From the NCBI RefSeq assembly GCF_003173615.1, contig NZ_QGNA01000007.1:62001-126000 (forward strand): 64,000 nucleotides of DNA. Direction: 5' to 3'. Below the pieces are notes generated by a model. That model ran no database searches. It saw only the letters and a list, made by a program, of their open reading frames with translations, and was not told the DNA's origin. The position numbers and the translations under genes were made by a program. Within the stretch, counting starts at the first letter, position 1. Every line of letters begins with the position of its first letter. The DNA is from Falsiroseomonas bella (GTDB lineage Bacteria; Pseudomonadota; Alphaproteobacteria; Acetobacterales; Acetobacteraceae). Of the stretch, positions 52,327 through 61,458 are shown one piece after another.

Positions 52327-54480
52327 ATGAACCCGAACGACAGCCACGCCCGTCACTCAGGCCATCACGGGCACGCACCGCCGAAAGATCCTGCGCCCGC
52401 GTCGCGTGGCACGCACCAGCATCCTGCGCGCGCGGCGAGCGCGTCGAAAGCCGCCCACGGCCATGAGGGCCACGACCACGGTGCGATGGTCGCCGACTTC
52501 CAGCGACGCTTCTGGATCTGCCTGCCGCTGACGGTCGCCGTGGTGCTGCTCTCGGAGCACATCCAGATGCTCGTCGGGCTCCCGGGCCTCATCGACTTCC
52601 CCGGCGCAAGGCTCGTCGAGGCGCTGCTCGCCAGCATCGTCTTCTTCTACGGCGGCTGGCCGTTCCTCGCCGGCCTCCTTGGCGAGCTGCGGCGCGGCAA
52701 GCCCGCCATGATGACGCTGGTCAGCCTCGCCATCGTCTCGGCCTACGTCTACTCGCTCGCGGTGCTGCTCGGCCTCCCGGGCGAGGTGTTCTTCTGGGAG
52801 ACGGTGACGCTGATCCTGGTCATGCTGCTCGGCCACTGGATCGAGGCGAAATCCGTGCTCGGCGCCTCTGGCGCGCTGCAGGCGCTGGTGCGCCTGATGC
52901 CGTCCACGGCGACGCGCCTCGGCCCCGGCGGGGCGACGGAGGAAGTGCCACTGTCGGAGCTCCGGGCCGGGGACGCCGTGCTGGTGCGGCCCGGCGCCAA
53001 GGTCCCGGTGGACGGCAGCGTGACGGAGGGCCGCTCCTCCGTGGACGAATCCATGCTGACCGGCGAGTCCAAGCCGGTGGAGAAGTCACCGGGCGCGCGC
53101 GTCGTCGGCGGATCGGTGAACGGCGAGGGTGCGCTCACCGTCGCGATCGACCGCACCGGCGGCGAGACCTACCTTTCCCAGGTCATCACGCTGGTCGAGC
53201 GTGCCCAGGCCAGCCGCTCGCGCACGCAGGACCTGGCGAACCGGGCCGCCGGCGTCCTCACCTGGGTCGCGATCGTCGTGGGTGGCGGCACCTTCGTCGC
53301 GTGGCTCGTGCTCGGCGCCCCGCTCGCCTTCGCGCTGGAGCGGATGGTGACGGTGATGGTCATCTCCTGTCCGCACGCGCTGGGCCTGGCCGTGCCGCTC
53401 GTCGTCGCAGTGAGTACGGAGCTTACCGCGCGCAACGGCCTCCTGGTGCGAGACCGCGCGGCGTTCGAGCGCGCGCGGGGTCTGCAGGCCGTGGTCTTCG
53501 ACAAGACCGGCACGCTGACCGAGGGCGCCTTCTCGGTCGCCGCTGTCGTCCCGCTGGACGCGGGGCTCGGCGAGGCGGAGGTGCTGCGCCTGGCGGCCGG
53601 GCTCGAGGCCCAGTCCGAACATCCGATCGCCAAGGGCGTCCTGCGCGGCGCCGCCGAGCGCGGGATCGCGTCGCCGGCGGCAGCGGATTTCCGCAATCTG
53701 CCTGGCGAAGGGGCACGGGCAACGGTCGAGGGGCGCGAGGTGGAGGTGGTCAGCCCCGGCACTCTGCGCCGGCGCGGAATCGAGGTGAAGGACCAGCGTG
53801 TCGCTGCCGAGCAGGCCGCGGGCCGTACCGTGGTCTTCGTGACGCTGGACGGCACGGTCGCAGGCGCCGTTGCGCTGGCGGACGTCGTCCGCCCGGAAAG
53901 CCGGGAGGCGATCCGGCAGCTCCAGGCACTCGATCTGCGGTGCATGATGCTGACCGGCGACGCGCGCCCGGTGGCCGAGCAGGTCGGCCGCGAGCTCGGG
54001 CTCGACGAGGTCCGCGCCGAGGTGCTGCCGCACCAGAAGTCCGAGACGGTCCAGGCGATCCAGGCCACCGGCCTGTCGGTCGCGATGGTCGGCGACGGCG
54101 TGAACGACGCGCCGGCGCTGGCGCAGTCCGACCTCGGCATCGCGATCGGCGCCGGCACGGATGTCGCGGCCGAAGCAGCCGACATCGTGCTCGTCAGGAA
54201 CGACCCGCGCGACGTGGTGGCGATCCTCGCGCTCGCGCGCGCCACCTACAATCGCATGGCGCAGAACCTCGCCTGGGCAACGGGCTACAACGTGATCGCC
54301 ATCCCGCTTGCGGCGGGCGTCGCCATGCCCTGGGGGGTTCTGCTGTCCCCCGCGCTCGGCGCGGCGCTGATGTCGCTCTCGACGGTGGTGGTGGCGGTGA
54401 ACGCACGCCTGCTCGGCCGGCAGGGCGCCAGGCGGCTCGCGGCGCTGCGTCGCGAGGTTGCCTGGAGCCAGCCGGGATGA
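52327..54480 (+). CDS. copB: P1B-type copper ATPase of CPH class (CopB-like), 717 aa
   Basis: The N-terminus is His-rich instead of an HMA domain ([20 protein letters not shown]). The transport motif is CPH (348-350), the phosphorylation site DKTGT (D392), then SEHP and GDGVNDAP. These are the marks of the CopB group, associated with Cu export and distinct from the CPC CopA. The start at 52327 is weakly supported by its ribosome site but gives the compact His-rich start. Stop overlaps the next start (ATGA). Confidence 0.94.
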   Translation: MNPNDSHARHSGHHGHAPPKDPAPASRGTHQHPARAASASKAAHGHEGHDHGAMVADFQRRFWICLPLTVAVVLLSEHIQMLVGLPGLIDFPGARLVEALLASIVFFYGGWPFLAGLLGELRRGKPAMMTLVSLAIVSAYVYSLAVLLGLPGEVFFWETVTLILVMLLGHWIEAKSVLGASGALQALVRLMPSTATRLGPGGATEEVPLSELRAGDAVLVRPGAKVPVDGSVTEGRSSVDESMLTGESKPVEKSPGARVVGGSVNGEGALTVAIDRTGGETYLSQVITLVERAQASRSRTQDLANRAAGVLTWVAIVVGGGTFVAWLVLGAPLAFALERMVTVMVISCPHALGLAVPLVVAVSTELTARNGLLVRDRAAFERARGLQAVVFDKTGTLTEGAFSVAAVVPLDAGLGEAEVLRLAAGLEAQSEHPIAKGVLRGAAERGIASPAAADFRNLPGEGARATVEGREVEVVSPGTLRRRGIEVKDQRVAAEQAAGRTVVFVTLDGTVAGAVALADVVRPESREAIRQLQALDLRCMMLTGDARPVAEQVGRELGLDEVRAEVLPHQKSETVQAIQATGLSVAMVGDGVNDAPALAQSDLGIAIGAGTDVAAEAADIVLVRNDPRDVVAILALARATYNRMAQNLAWATGYNVIAIPLAAGVAMPWGVLLSPALGAALMSLSTVVVAVNARLLGRQGARRLAALRREVAWSQPG

Positions 54481-54947
54481 CGGCGCGAACGCGCCCGGGT
54501 CGGGCCGACCTGGCGTGGCTGCGCACGCTGCGGGCGTACCTCGCCGTGCTGGTGGCGCTGATGCTGGCGTGGGAGGTGGCGCAGCTTCCCCTCTACACGC
54601 TCTGGCGTGAGCGCACAGCCGGCGAGATCGCCTGGGCGGTGATCCACTGCACCGCCGGCGACGCGATCATCGGCATGAGTTCCCTTGGCGCCGCGCTGCT
54701 GCTCGCCGGCGCGCCGGAATGGCCGCGGGCGCGCTTCGGCCCGGTGCTGTTGCTGACTCTTGGGATCGGTCTCGCCGTCACCGTCTACCTCGAATGGCTG
54801 AACGTCGAGGTGAAGCGCGCCTGGGCCTATGCGGAGGCAATGCCGCGCCTGCCGCCGTTCGGGACGGGCCTGACGCCTTTCCTGCAATGGGTGTTGCTGC
54901 CGCCCGCCGCGCTGCTTGTCGCACGTTGGCGCGGCGGTGGCGCGTGA
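54477..54947 (+). CDS. small membrane protein coupled to copB, 156 aa
   Basis: Start overlaps the copB stop (ATGA). About four hydrophobic segments: [61 protein letters not shown] and [20 protein letters not shown]. No metal-ligand cluster. No family recognised. The coupling implies a role with the CopB ATPase or the following hydrolase. Confidence 0.75.
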   Translation: MTARTRPGRADLAWLRTLRAYLAVLVALMLAWEVAQLPLYTLWRERTAGEIAWAVIHCTAGDAIIGMSSLGAALLLAGAPEWPRARFGPVLLLTLGIGLAVTVYLEWLNVEVKRAWAYAEAMPRLPPFGTGLTPFLQWVLLPPAALLVARWRGGGA

Positions 54948-54960
54948 CGGGGGACATCGG

Positions 54961-56358
54961 ATGAGGGCGAAGCAGCAGGGCAGGGCGGTGACGGGTCCCG
55001 CCAGCCTCACCTTCCTGGGCGGCGCCGGCACCGTCACGGGGTCGAAGTACCTGGTTGAGCTGCGCGGTTCCAGACTGCTCGTCGATTGCGGCCTGTTCCA
55101 GGGCTTCAAGCAGCTCCGCCTGCGCAACTGGGATCCGTTCCCGGTGGAGCCGCGCAGCATCGACGCGGTGGTCCTGACCCATGCGCATCTGGACCATACG
55201 GGCTATCTCCCGCTCCTGGTCCGGAACGGCTTCCGCGGGCCGATCTACTGCACGCCGCCCACGCTGGACCTTTCCGCGCTGATCCTCCCGGACAGCGGGC
55301 ACCTGCAGGAGAAGGACGCCGACTTCGCCAACCGGCACGGCTTCTCGAAGCACAAGCCGGCGCTGCCGCTCTACACGCAGGCGGACGCGGAGCGCTCGCT
55401 GCGCCAGTTCCGCACGCTCGACTTCGGGCGCGAGCACGAGATCCTGCCCAGTGTGACGATCCGCTACCGCCTGGCAGGGCACATCCTCGGCGCCGCCAGT
55501 GTCGAGTTGGTGCATGACGGGGTCCGCACCGTCTTCTCGGGCGACATCGGCCGTTTCGACAGCCCGACCATGCCGGACCCCGAGACGTTGCCGCTCGCCG
55601 ACCACCTGCTGGTCGAGTCCACCTACGGCAACCGCCGCCACGATCCGAAATCGCCCGAGGATGCGCTGGCCGAGGTCATCACCCGCACCTCGGCCCGCGG
55701 CGGCACGGTGCTGATCCCCTCCTTCGCAGTCGGGCGGGCCCAGGCGCTGCTGTTCCACCTGCAGCGTCTGAAGGCGGCGCGCCGCATCCCGGACCTGCCG
55801 GTCTTCCTCGACAGCCCGATGGCCCAGGATGCGAGCGATATCCTCTGCCGCTACCCCGGGCTGACGCGGCTGAGCGAGGGCGAGTGCCGCGCCGCCTGCG
55901 GCGTCGCCCGCTACGTGCGCGACGTCGAGGAGTCGAAGTCGCTCGACGTCACCCCCATGCCCAAGGTCATCATCTCCGCGAGCGGTATGGCCACCGGCGG
56001 CCGCGTGCTGCACCACCTGAAGGTCTTCGCGCCCGACCGCCGCAACACGATCCTCTTCAGCGGCTTCCAGGCCGGCGGCACCCGCGGCGCCGCGATGGTG
56101 GCCGGCGCCGAAGCCGTGAAGATCCACGGAAGCTACATCCCCGTCCGGGCCGAGATCGCCAACCTGCCGATGCTCTCGGCGCATGCCGATGCGGACGAAC
56201 TGCTCCGCTGGCTCAAGGGCTTCGAGCGCCCGCCGAAGGCGACCTGGGTCGTGCACGGCGAGCCCGAGGCGTCCGACACGCTTCGGCATCGCATCGAGGA
56301 GGAGTTGGGCTGGCCCTGCCGGGTCGCGGAGCACGGCGGCCGCGCGGTGCTGTCGTGA
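54961..56358 (+). CDS. beta-CASP metallo-beta-lactamase hydrolase, 465 aa
   Basis: MBL-fold nuclease-type enzyme of the bacterial CPSF/Ysh1-like group. Zinc motif THAHLDHTG (H74, H76, D78, H79), LAGHILGAAS, FSGDIGRFDSP, then the beta-CASP insert and C-terminal LSAHADADELLRWL. The group includes RNA endo/exonucleases, but substrates of this branch are not established. Start ATG at 54961; the stop overlaps the phosphorylase GTG. First gene of a coupled trio with nucleotide-salvage enzymes. Confidence 0.9.
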   Translation: MRAKQQGRAVTGPASLTFLGGAGTVTGSKYLVELRGSRLLVDCGLFQGFKQLRLRNWDPFPVEPRSIDAVVLTHAHLDHTGYLPLLVRNGFRGPIYCTPPTLDLSALILPDSGHLQEKDADFANRHGFSKHKPALPLYTQADAERSLRQFRTLDFGREHEILPSVTIRYRLAGHILGAASVELVHDGVRTVFSGDIGRFDSPTMPDPETLPLADHLLVESTYGNRRHDPKSPEDALAEVITRTSARGGTVLIPSFAVGRAQALLFHLQRLKAARRIPDLPVFLDSPMAQDASDILCRYPGLTRLSEGECRAACGVARYVRDVEESKSLDVTPMPKVIISASGMATGGRVLHHLKVFAPDRRNTILFSGFQAGGTRGAAMVAGAEAVKIHGSYIPVRAEIANLPMLSAHADADELLRWLKGFERPPKATWVVHGEPEASDTLRHRIEEELGWPCRVAEHGGRAVLS

Positions 56359-57872
56359 GCGGCGCCGCCGACGGCAGGCTGGCCGCGAAGCGGACAGGCA
56401 TCGACACGCAGCACGAGACGGTCGCCTACATGAGCACCGACTGCCCGCTCTGCCGTTCCGAGGGCTTCGCCGCCCACGCCCGCGTCAAGCTGACCACCGC
56501 GGCCGGTCGGACGATCCTCGCCACGTTGCACCATGTCGCGGACGGGCTGGTGTCCCTCCATGAGGTCGGTCTGTCGGAATCGGCCTGGCGGCGCCTCGGC
56601 GTGATCCCCGGCGAGCCGGTGGCCGTGAGCCATCCGCCTCCGCTCCGGTCGCTCGGCCATGTCCGCGGCAAGATGTACGGCCGGCGGCTGGGCGAGGAGG
56701 CCCTGACGGACATCATCGCCGACATCGTCGCCGGGCACTACGATGACATCGCGCTCTCGGCCTTCCTGACGGCCTGCACGGCGCGGCCGCTCGACGACCA
56801 CGAGACCGTCGGCCTGACGCGGGCCATGGTCGAGGCCGGCGATCGCCTGGGCTGGCAAGGAGCTCCCATAGCCGACAAGCACAGTGTCGGCGGGCTGCCG
56901 GGCAACCGCACCACGCCGGTGGTGGTCGCCATCGCCGCCGCCTGCGGGCTGACCATGCCGAAGACCTCCTCGCGTGCCATTACCTCCCCGGCCGGCACGG
57001 CAGACACCATGGAGACGCTGGCGCCTGTGGATCTCGACCTGCCGGCGATGCGGCGCGTGGTCGAGAGTGAAGGCGGATGCATCGTCTGGGGCGGTGCCGT
57101 GCGGCTCAGCCCCGCGGACGACACGCTGATCCGGGTCGAGCGCGCGCTGGACCTCGACAGCGAGGGGCAGCTCGTCGCCTCGGTGCTGTCGAAGAAGATC
57201 GCCGCAGGCTCGACGCATGTCGTGCTGGACGTCCCGGTCGGCCCCACCGCCAAGGTGCGCAGCGCCGCGGCCGCCGAGGCGCTCGGCGCGAGCCTGGAGC
57301 GCGTCGCGGCGGCGTTCGGGCTGGCGACCCGGATCGTCACCAGCGACGGCACGCAGCCGGTCGGAAGGGGAATAGGACCGGCACTCGAGGCGCACGACGT
57401 GCTGGCGGTATTGCAGGGGACCGCTGACGCGCCCGCCGACCTGCGGGCGCGCGCGCTGGCGCTGGCCGGGGCCCTGCTCGAGCTGACGGGGGCCGCCGCG
57501 CGCGGCAGGGGCCAGGAGGTGGCGGGCGCCGCCCTGGCCGATGGCAGGGCCTGGGCAAAGTTCCAGCGCATCTGCGAGGCGCAGGGCGGCATGCGGCGGC
57601 CGCCCAGGGCGGCCTTCCGAAGGCCCGTCCTGGCGTGCCAGGGCGGGCGTGTTGCGAGCATCGACAACCGCCGCCTCGCCCGCGTCGCCAAGCTCGCCGG
57701 CGCGCCGGCCGACAAGGCGGCGGGGCTGGAGTTGCATGCGGCCGTCGGCCAGCGCGTCGCCGTCGGCGAGCCGCTGTTCACGGTGCACGCCGAGAACGCC
57801 GGCGAGCTGGATTACGCGCTCGCCTACGTGGCGGCGAACCCCGACATCCTGGCGCTGGGGGATCCGTCGTGA
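56355..57872 (+). CDS. AMP/thymidine phosphorylase family protein, 505 aa
   Basis: Nucleoside or nucleotide phosphorylase of the AMPpase branch, longer than DeoA because of an N-terminal domain of about 90 residues (AAKRTGIDTQHETVAYM, VKLTTAAGRTILATLHHV). Core motifs: KMYGRRLGEEALTDIIADIVAG, IADKHSVGGLPGNRTTPVVVAIAAACG, KTSSRAITSPAGTADTMETLAPVD. In archaea AMP phosphorylase makes ribose-1,5-bisphosphate from AMP; the bacterial role here is inferred. GTG start overlapping the MBL stop; its stop overlaps the PRPP synthetase GTG. Confidence 0.88.
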   Translation: MSGAADGRLAAKRTGIDTQHETVAYMSTDCPLCRSEGFAAHARVKLTTAAGRTILATLHHVADGLVSLHEVGLSESAWRRLGVIPGEPVAVSHPPPLRSLGHVRGKMYGRRLGEEALTDIIADIVAGHYDDIALSAFLTACTARPLDDHETVGLTRAMVEAGDRLGWQGAPIADKHSVGGLPGNRTTPVVVAIAAACGLTMPKTSSRAITSPAGTADTMETLAPVDLDLPAMRRVVESEGGCIVWGGAVRLSPADDTLIRVERALDLDSEGQLVASVLSKKIAAGSTHVVLDVPVGPTAKVRSAAAAEALGASLERVAAAFGLATRIVTSDGTQPVGRGIGPALEAHDVLAVLQGTADAPADLRARALALAGALLELTGAAARGRGQEVAGAALADGRAWAKFQRICEAQGGMRRPPRAAFRRPVLACQGGRVASIDNRRLARVAKLAGAPADKAAGLELHAAVGQRVAVGEPLFTVHAENAGELDYALAYVAANPDILALGDPS

Positions 57873-58777
57873 CCCGGCCGCTGGTGGTTCCCCTCGATGT
57901 TGACGATCCCCTGGCCCCCGGGCTCGCCATGGCGCTCAGCGGCGAACTGGCCTCGGCCGAGATCCGGCGCTTCCCGGACCGCGAGACCTACCTGCGCTAC
58001 GGCTCGTCGCCGCAAGGCCGGGAGGTCGTCCTGCTCTGCACCCTCGACCGGCCGGACCCGAAGGCGCTGCCCCTCATGTTCGCGGCGGAAACCGCGCGTG
58101 AGCTCGGCGCCGCCGGCGTCGGACTGGTCGCACCCTATCTCGCCTACATGCGCCAGGACCGGCGATTCCGGGAGGGTGAGGCCGTGACCTCGCTGCTCTT
58201 CGCCGGCTTCGTCTCGCGCTGCGTGGACTGGCTGGTGACGGTGGATCCCCATCTGCACCGGCACGCCTCCCTCGCGGCGCTGTACGGCATCCCGGCGGTA
58301 GCTGCGCACGCGGCCCCTCTGCTCTCGGCGTGGATCGCGCGGGAGGTGCCGAGCCCTCTGGTCGTCGGTCCCGACGAGGAGAGCGAGCAATGGGCCGCCG
58401 AAGTCGCACGGGCGGCCGGGGCGCCCCACACCGTGCTGCGCAAGGTGCGGCGCGGCGACCGGGACGTCGAGGTGACCCCCCCCGATCCGGCGCTCCTGGA
58501 GGGGAGGACGCCAGTCCTCGTCGATGACATCGTCTCCACGGCGCGGACCATGATCGAGACCGTCGGGCATCTGCGGGCGGCGGGGGCCGCCGCCCCAGTC
58601 TGCATGGCCGTCCACGGCGTCTTCGCGGAGGGCGCCCACGATGCACTGCTGGGCGCCGGCGCGGCCCGCGTGCTGACGACGAACACGATTCCCCACGCGA
58701 GCAATGCGATCGACGTGACGGCGCTGCTCGGCGCGGCCGTGGTCGACCTGCTGCTACAGCGCGGGCGGCAGCATTGA
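57869..58777 (+). CDS. ribose-phosphate pyrophosphokinase (PRPP synthetase)-like, 302 aa
   Basis: Phosphoribosyltransferase fold of the PRPP synthetase type. Marks: RRFPDRETYLRY, APYLAYMRQDRRFREGEAVTS, TVDPHLHRH, and the PRPP loop PVLVDDIVSTARTMIETV. It differs from the housekeeping enzyme, where the loop usually reads DDIISTGGT. Third gene of the coupled trio, so it likely works with the phosphorylase on ribose phosphates. The stop overlaps the GMMA-N5-YGTC box of the multicopper oxidase. Confidence 0.9.
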   Translation: MTRPLVVPLDVDDPLAPGLAMALSGELASAEIRRFPDRETYLRYGSSPQGREVVLLCTLDRPDPKALPLMFAAETARELGAAGVGLVAPYLAYMRQDRRFREGEAVTSLLFAGFVSRCVDWLVTVDPHLHRHASLAALYGIPAVAAHAAPLLSAWIAREVPSPLVVGPDEESEQWAAEVARAAGAPHTVLRKVRRGDRDVEVTPPDPALLEGRTPVLVDDIVSTARTMIETVGHLRAAGAAAPVCMAVHGVFAEGAHDALLGAGAARVLTTNTIPHASNAIDVTALLGAAVVDLLLQRGRQH

Positions 58778-58783
58778 TTCGTC
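58771..58783 (+). promoter_or_regulatory. candidate CusR-type box upstream of multicopper oxidase
   Basis: GCAT-TGATT-CGTC followed by AT; most divergent member of the set. Ends 66 bp before the oxidase start and overlaps the end of the PRPP synthetase gene. Confidence 0.45.
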
Positions 58784-58849
58784 ATAATCGAGCAACGCTG
58801 ACGACGTGATGCGGACCGAGAATGATCGCAGCAGTCGAAGGGCTTCAAA

Positions 58850-60268
58850 ATGATATCGCTGTCTCGTCGGTCCGTCCTGGCGCTGGGTGGCGCGATGCTC
58901 GGCGGGATCGGAGCCGGCGGCCGGTCGGCGGTGGCGGGCACCGACGCGCCGGTCATCCGGGCCACGACGCGGATACTGGAGATCGGCGGCCGTCCGGCCC
59001 GGGTGCTCGGTCTGCTGCAGCCCGACGGCACGGCCGGCATGACCCTCGAGCCCGGCATGCGCTTCCGTGCAGCGCTGACGAACGGCCTCGACGAGCCGAC
59101 CATCATCCACTGGCACGGGCAAATCCCGCCTGTGGAGCAGGACGGGGTGGGCGACATGCCGGCGCCGATGCTGCGGCCCGGCGAGACGCGCCGCTACGAC
59201 TTCGCCGCCGATCCGGGCACGCACTGGATGCACGCCCACGTCCCCGACCAGGAGATGCGGCTACTCGCTGCGCCGCTGATCGTGCGCAGCGCGGAGGACC
59301 TGCGGGCCGACCGGCAGGAGGTCACCCTGCTCCTGCACGACTTTTCCTTCACCCCGCTCGCCGAGCACCTGGCCCGGCTGAACGCCGCACCCGCCGACCC
59401 CCATGCCGGGCACGCGGGTCACGGCGCACCCGCCGGCGGCGCGACGGCGGCGGCGGCGATGGACCTGAACGACATCGACTTCGACGCCTACCTCGCGAAC
59501 GACCGCACCCTCAGTGACCCGCAGGTGGTCCGCGTCGAGCGGGGCGGCCGCGTCCTGCTGCGGATCATCAATGGGGCCTCCGCGACGGTCTTCCGCATCG
59601 ACACGGGCGGCCTTTCCGCACGCATCCTCGCGGTGGACGGCCAGCCCGTGCTCCCCATCGCGGCGCAGCGGTTCGCGCTGGCGATGGGGCAGCGGGCCGA
59701 CCTGCTGGTCGAGATCCCCGCCGGCGGCGGGGCCTTCCCGATGCTCGCCCTGCGCGAGGGCGCGACGGAGCGGACCGGAATCGTGCTCGCCACTGCAGGC
59801 GCCGAGATCCGCCGGATCGCGCCCCTCGGCGAGGCGAACGCGGCGCCCTATGCGAGTGCCCAGGAGGCGGCTCTCCGCGCGGCCCTGCCGCTCGCGAGTC
59901 GGCCACCCCAGCGCCGCTTCGACGTGGCCCTGACCGGAACCATGGCGCCGTACGCCTGGACGATCGACGGCCGCGCCTGGGGGCGGCACCGGCCGCTGCA
60001 GGCGCGCTCCGGGGAGCGGATCGAGATCGCGCTCACGAACCGCAGCGGCATGGCGCACCCGATGCACCTGCACGGCCACCGCTTCCAGGTCGTGGAGGCG
60101 GGCGGGCGTCGGATCGCGGGTGCGGTGCGCGACACGGTGCAGGTTCCCGCTAACGAGCGCCTGGTCCTGGCGCTGGATGCCGGCCAGCCGGGGCGGTGGA
60201 TGTTCCACTGCCACCACATGCCCCACCTCGCGACCGGCATGATGACCGAGTTCGTGGTGGAGGGGTGA
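58850..60268 (+). CDS. multicopper oxidase (CueO/CopA-like), periplasmic, 472 aa
   Basis: Oxidises Cu(I) to less toxic Cu(II) using O2. Tat-type signal SRRSVLALGGAMLGGIG. All copper motifs are present: HWHG (H87, H89), HWMHAH (H128, H130), HPMHLHGH and HCHHMPHLATGMM with the type 1 cysteine. A His/Gly-rich loop (DPHAGHAGHGAPAGG) and the short length fit a compact three-domain enzyme. A GMMA-N5-YGTC box is upstream. Confidence 0.95.
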   Translation: MISLSRRSVLALGGAMLGGIGAGGRSAVAGTDAPVIRATTRILEIGGRPARVLGLLQPDGTAGMTLEPGMRFRAALTNGLDEPTIIHWHGQIPPVEQDGVGDMPAPMLRPGETRRYDFAADPGTHWMHAHVPDQEMRLLAAPLIVRSAEDLRADRQEVTLLLHDFSFTPLAEHLARLNAAPADPHAGHAGHGAPAGGATAAAAMDLNDIDFDAYLANDRTLSDPQVVRVERGGRVLLRIINGASATVFRIDTGGLSARILAVDGQPVLPIAAQRFALAMGQRADLLVEIPAGGGAFPMLALREGATERTGIVLATAGAEIRRIAPLGEANAAPYASAQEAALRAALPLASRPPQRRFDVALTGTMAPYAWTIDGRAWGRHRPLQARSGERIEIALTNRSGMAHPMHLHGHRFQVVEAGGRRIAGAVRDTVQVPANERLVLALDAGQPGRWMFHCHHMPHLATGMMTEFVVEG

Positions 60269-60395
60269 TGTCCCGCCAAAGGGCAGCCCCTGCTCGGCGC
60301 GCGTCTTGGATGGATCCTCGCGCGTTACGGCGTTTGCGCTGACCCGCCGAACAGGGCCTCGGTTGCTGGCGGTGAGAAGAACGGAGGAAGGCAAG

Positions 60396-61070
60396 ATGGT
60401 TGCACGTATCGGCTCGGTCCTCGCGACAGCTGCACTCGGGATGACGCTCGCGCTCGGCAATGCGCACGCCCAGGCGCCCGCGCAGGACGACCAGGACCAC
60501 TCCGCCCACCACCCGCCCGGAAGCGAAGCTCAGGCACAGGCGACGCCGCCCGCCCCGCCGACCATTGTGCCTCCACAGCCAGGCCGGCCGGCGACCTCCG
60601 GCATGGGCATGATGCCCGGCCCCGATGGGCAGCCCGGCATGATGGGCGGCGACATGGGCCAGATGATGCAGATGATGCAGCGCATGATGTCGATGCGTCA
60701 GGGCGGCATGTCCCCGGGCACGCTGAGGGCCTTCGAACGCATCGAGGGACAGCTGGCCTACTTCCGCACCGAGCTGCGCGTGACCGACGCCCAGATGCCG
60801 CAATGGAACGCCTTCGCCGATGCGGTGCGCGCCCAGTCGGGTCGGCTCCGTCAGGCGTACACGCAGGCGATGCAGTCGGCCAGTCAGCTGGCCTCCGCCC
60901 CGGCCCAGCTCGAGCGCCGCGCCGCGCTGCTGCGGGCGCAGCTGGACACAACCCAGGCGATGGCCGCCGCCACCTCGGCGCTCTACGCCGTGCTAAGCGA
61001 CGAGCAGAAGCGCCTCGCCGACGAGCTGATGGCGGAGCACCTCCGTGACATGCGGATGCGAGGGTTGTGA
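60396..61070 (+). CDS. Spy/CpxP-like Met-rich periplasmic protein, 224 aa
   Basis: Signal peptide (MVARIGSVLATAALGMTLALGNAHA), a His/Met/Pro-rich linker (GMGMMPGPDG, MGGDMGQMMQMMQRMM) and a helical LTxxQ-type domain (ELRVTDAQMPQWNAFADAVR...VLSDEQKRLADELM). The LTxxQ family includes periplasmic chaperones Spy and CpxP. The Met clusters suggest Cu(I) binding. Strong ribosome site GGAGGAAGG. Confidence 0.85.
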   Translation: MVARIGSVLATAALGMTLALGNAHAQAPAQDDQDHSAHHPPGSEAQAQATPPAPPTIVPPQPGRPATSGMGMMPGPDGQPGMMGGDMGQMMQMMQRMMSMRQGGMSPGTLRAFERIEGQLAYFRTELRVTDAQMPQWNAFADAVRAQSGRLRQAYTQAMQSASQLASAPAQLERRAALLRAQLDTTQAMAAATSALYAVLSDEQKRLADELMAEHLRDMRMRGL

Positions 61071-61071
61071 C

Positions 61072-61344
61072 ATGGCCGGTGGTGATGCGGTGCCGCCGGC
61101 ACGGCCGGCTTGGTGGCGGACCTCGACCGGAATCACGGTGCTGGGTTTCGCGCTGGTGGCGGCCTTCTACGTCCTGCGGGAGCACTACGCGCACGCGCTT
61201 GGCCTGCTGCCCTACCTGATCATCCTCGCGTGCCCGCTGCTGCACCTGTTCGGCCACGGCCGCCACGGCCGCAACGGCAACCATCGTCAGAGCGCTGGCG
61301 CGGAAGGCGACGTTGCGCGGAGCGACAAGGCGGGGCTCGGCTGA
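61072..61344 (+). CDS. DUF2933 small membrane protein, 90 aa
   Basis: One or two TM segments (TGITVLGFALVAAFYVLREHYAHALGLLPYLIILACPLLHLF) followed by HGRHGRNGNH. The pattern LLPYLIILACPLLHLFxHG.H is that of DUF2933 proteins, common in copper and mercury islands. The Cys and His residues may bind metal. It begins 1 bp after the Spy-like stop. Confidence 0.88.
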   Translation: MAGGDAVPPARPAWWRTSTGITVLGFALVAAFYVLREHYAHALGLLPYLIILACPLLHLFGHGRHGRNGNHRQSAGAEGDVARSDKAGLG

Positions 61345-61458
61345 CGGCCTGAGGTCATCGCGGAAGGGAGATTTGCGGCTCGCGGCGCAGCGTGCCCCGC
61401 TTGTCGAGGGATGTCCGATAGGACGCCCGCCACACTGACGGGAGGAAGGAGAAGCCAG

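Noticed and set aside
61410-61436. GTCC-GATA-GGAC palindrome before the Met-rich gene
   Set aside because: It differs from both copper box types and occurs once; no basis to assign a regulator.
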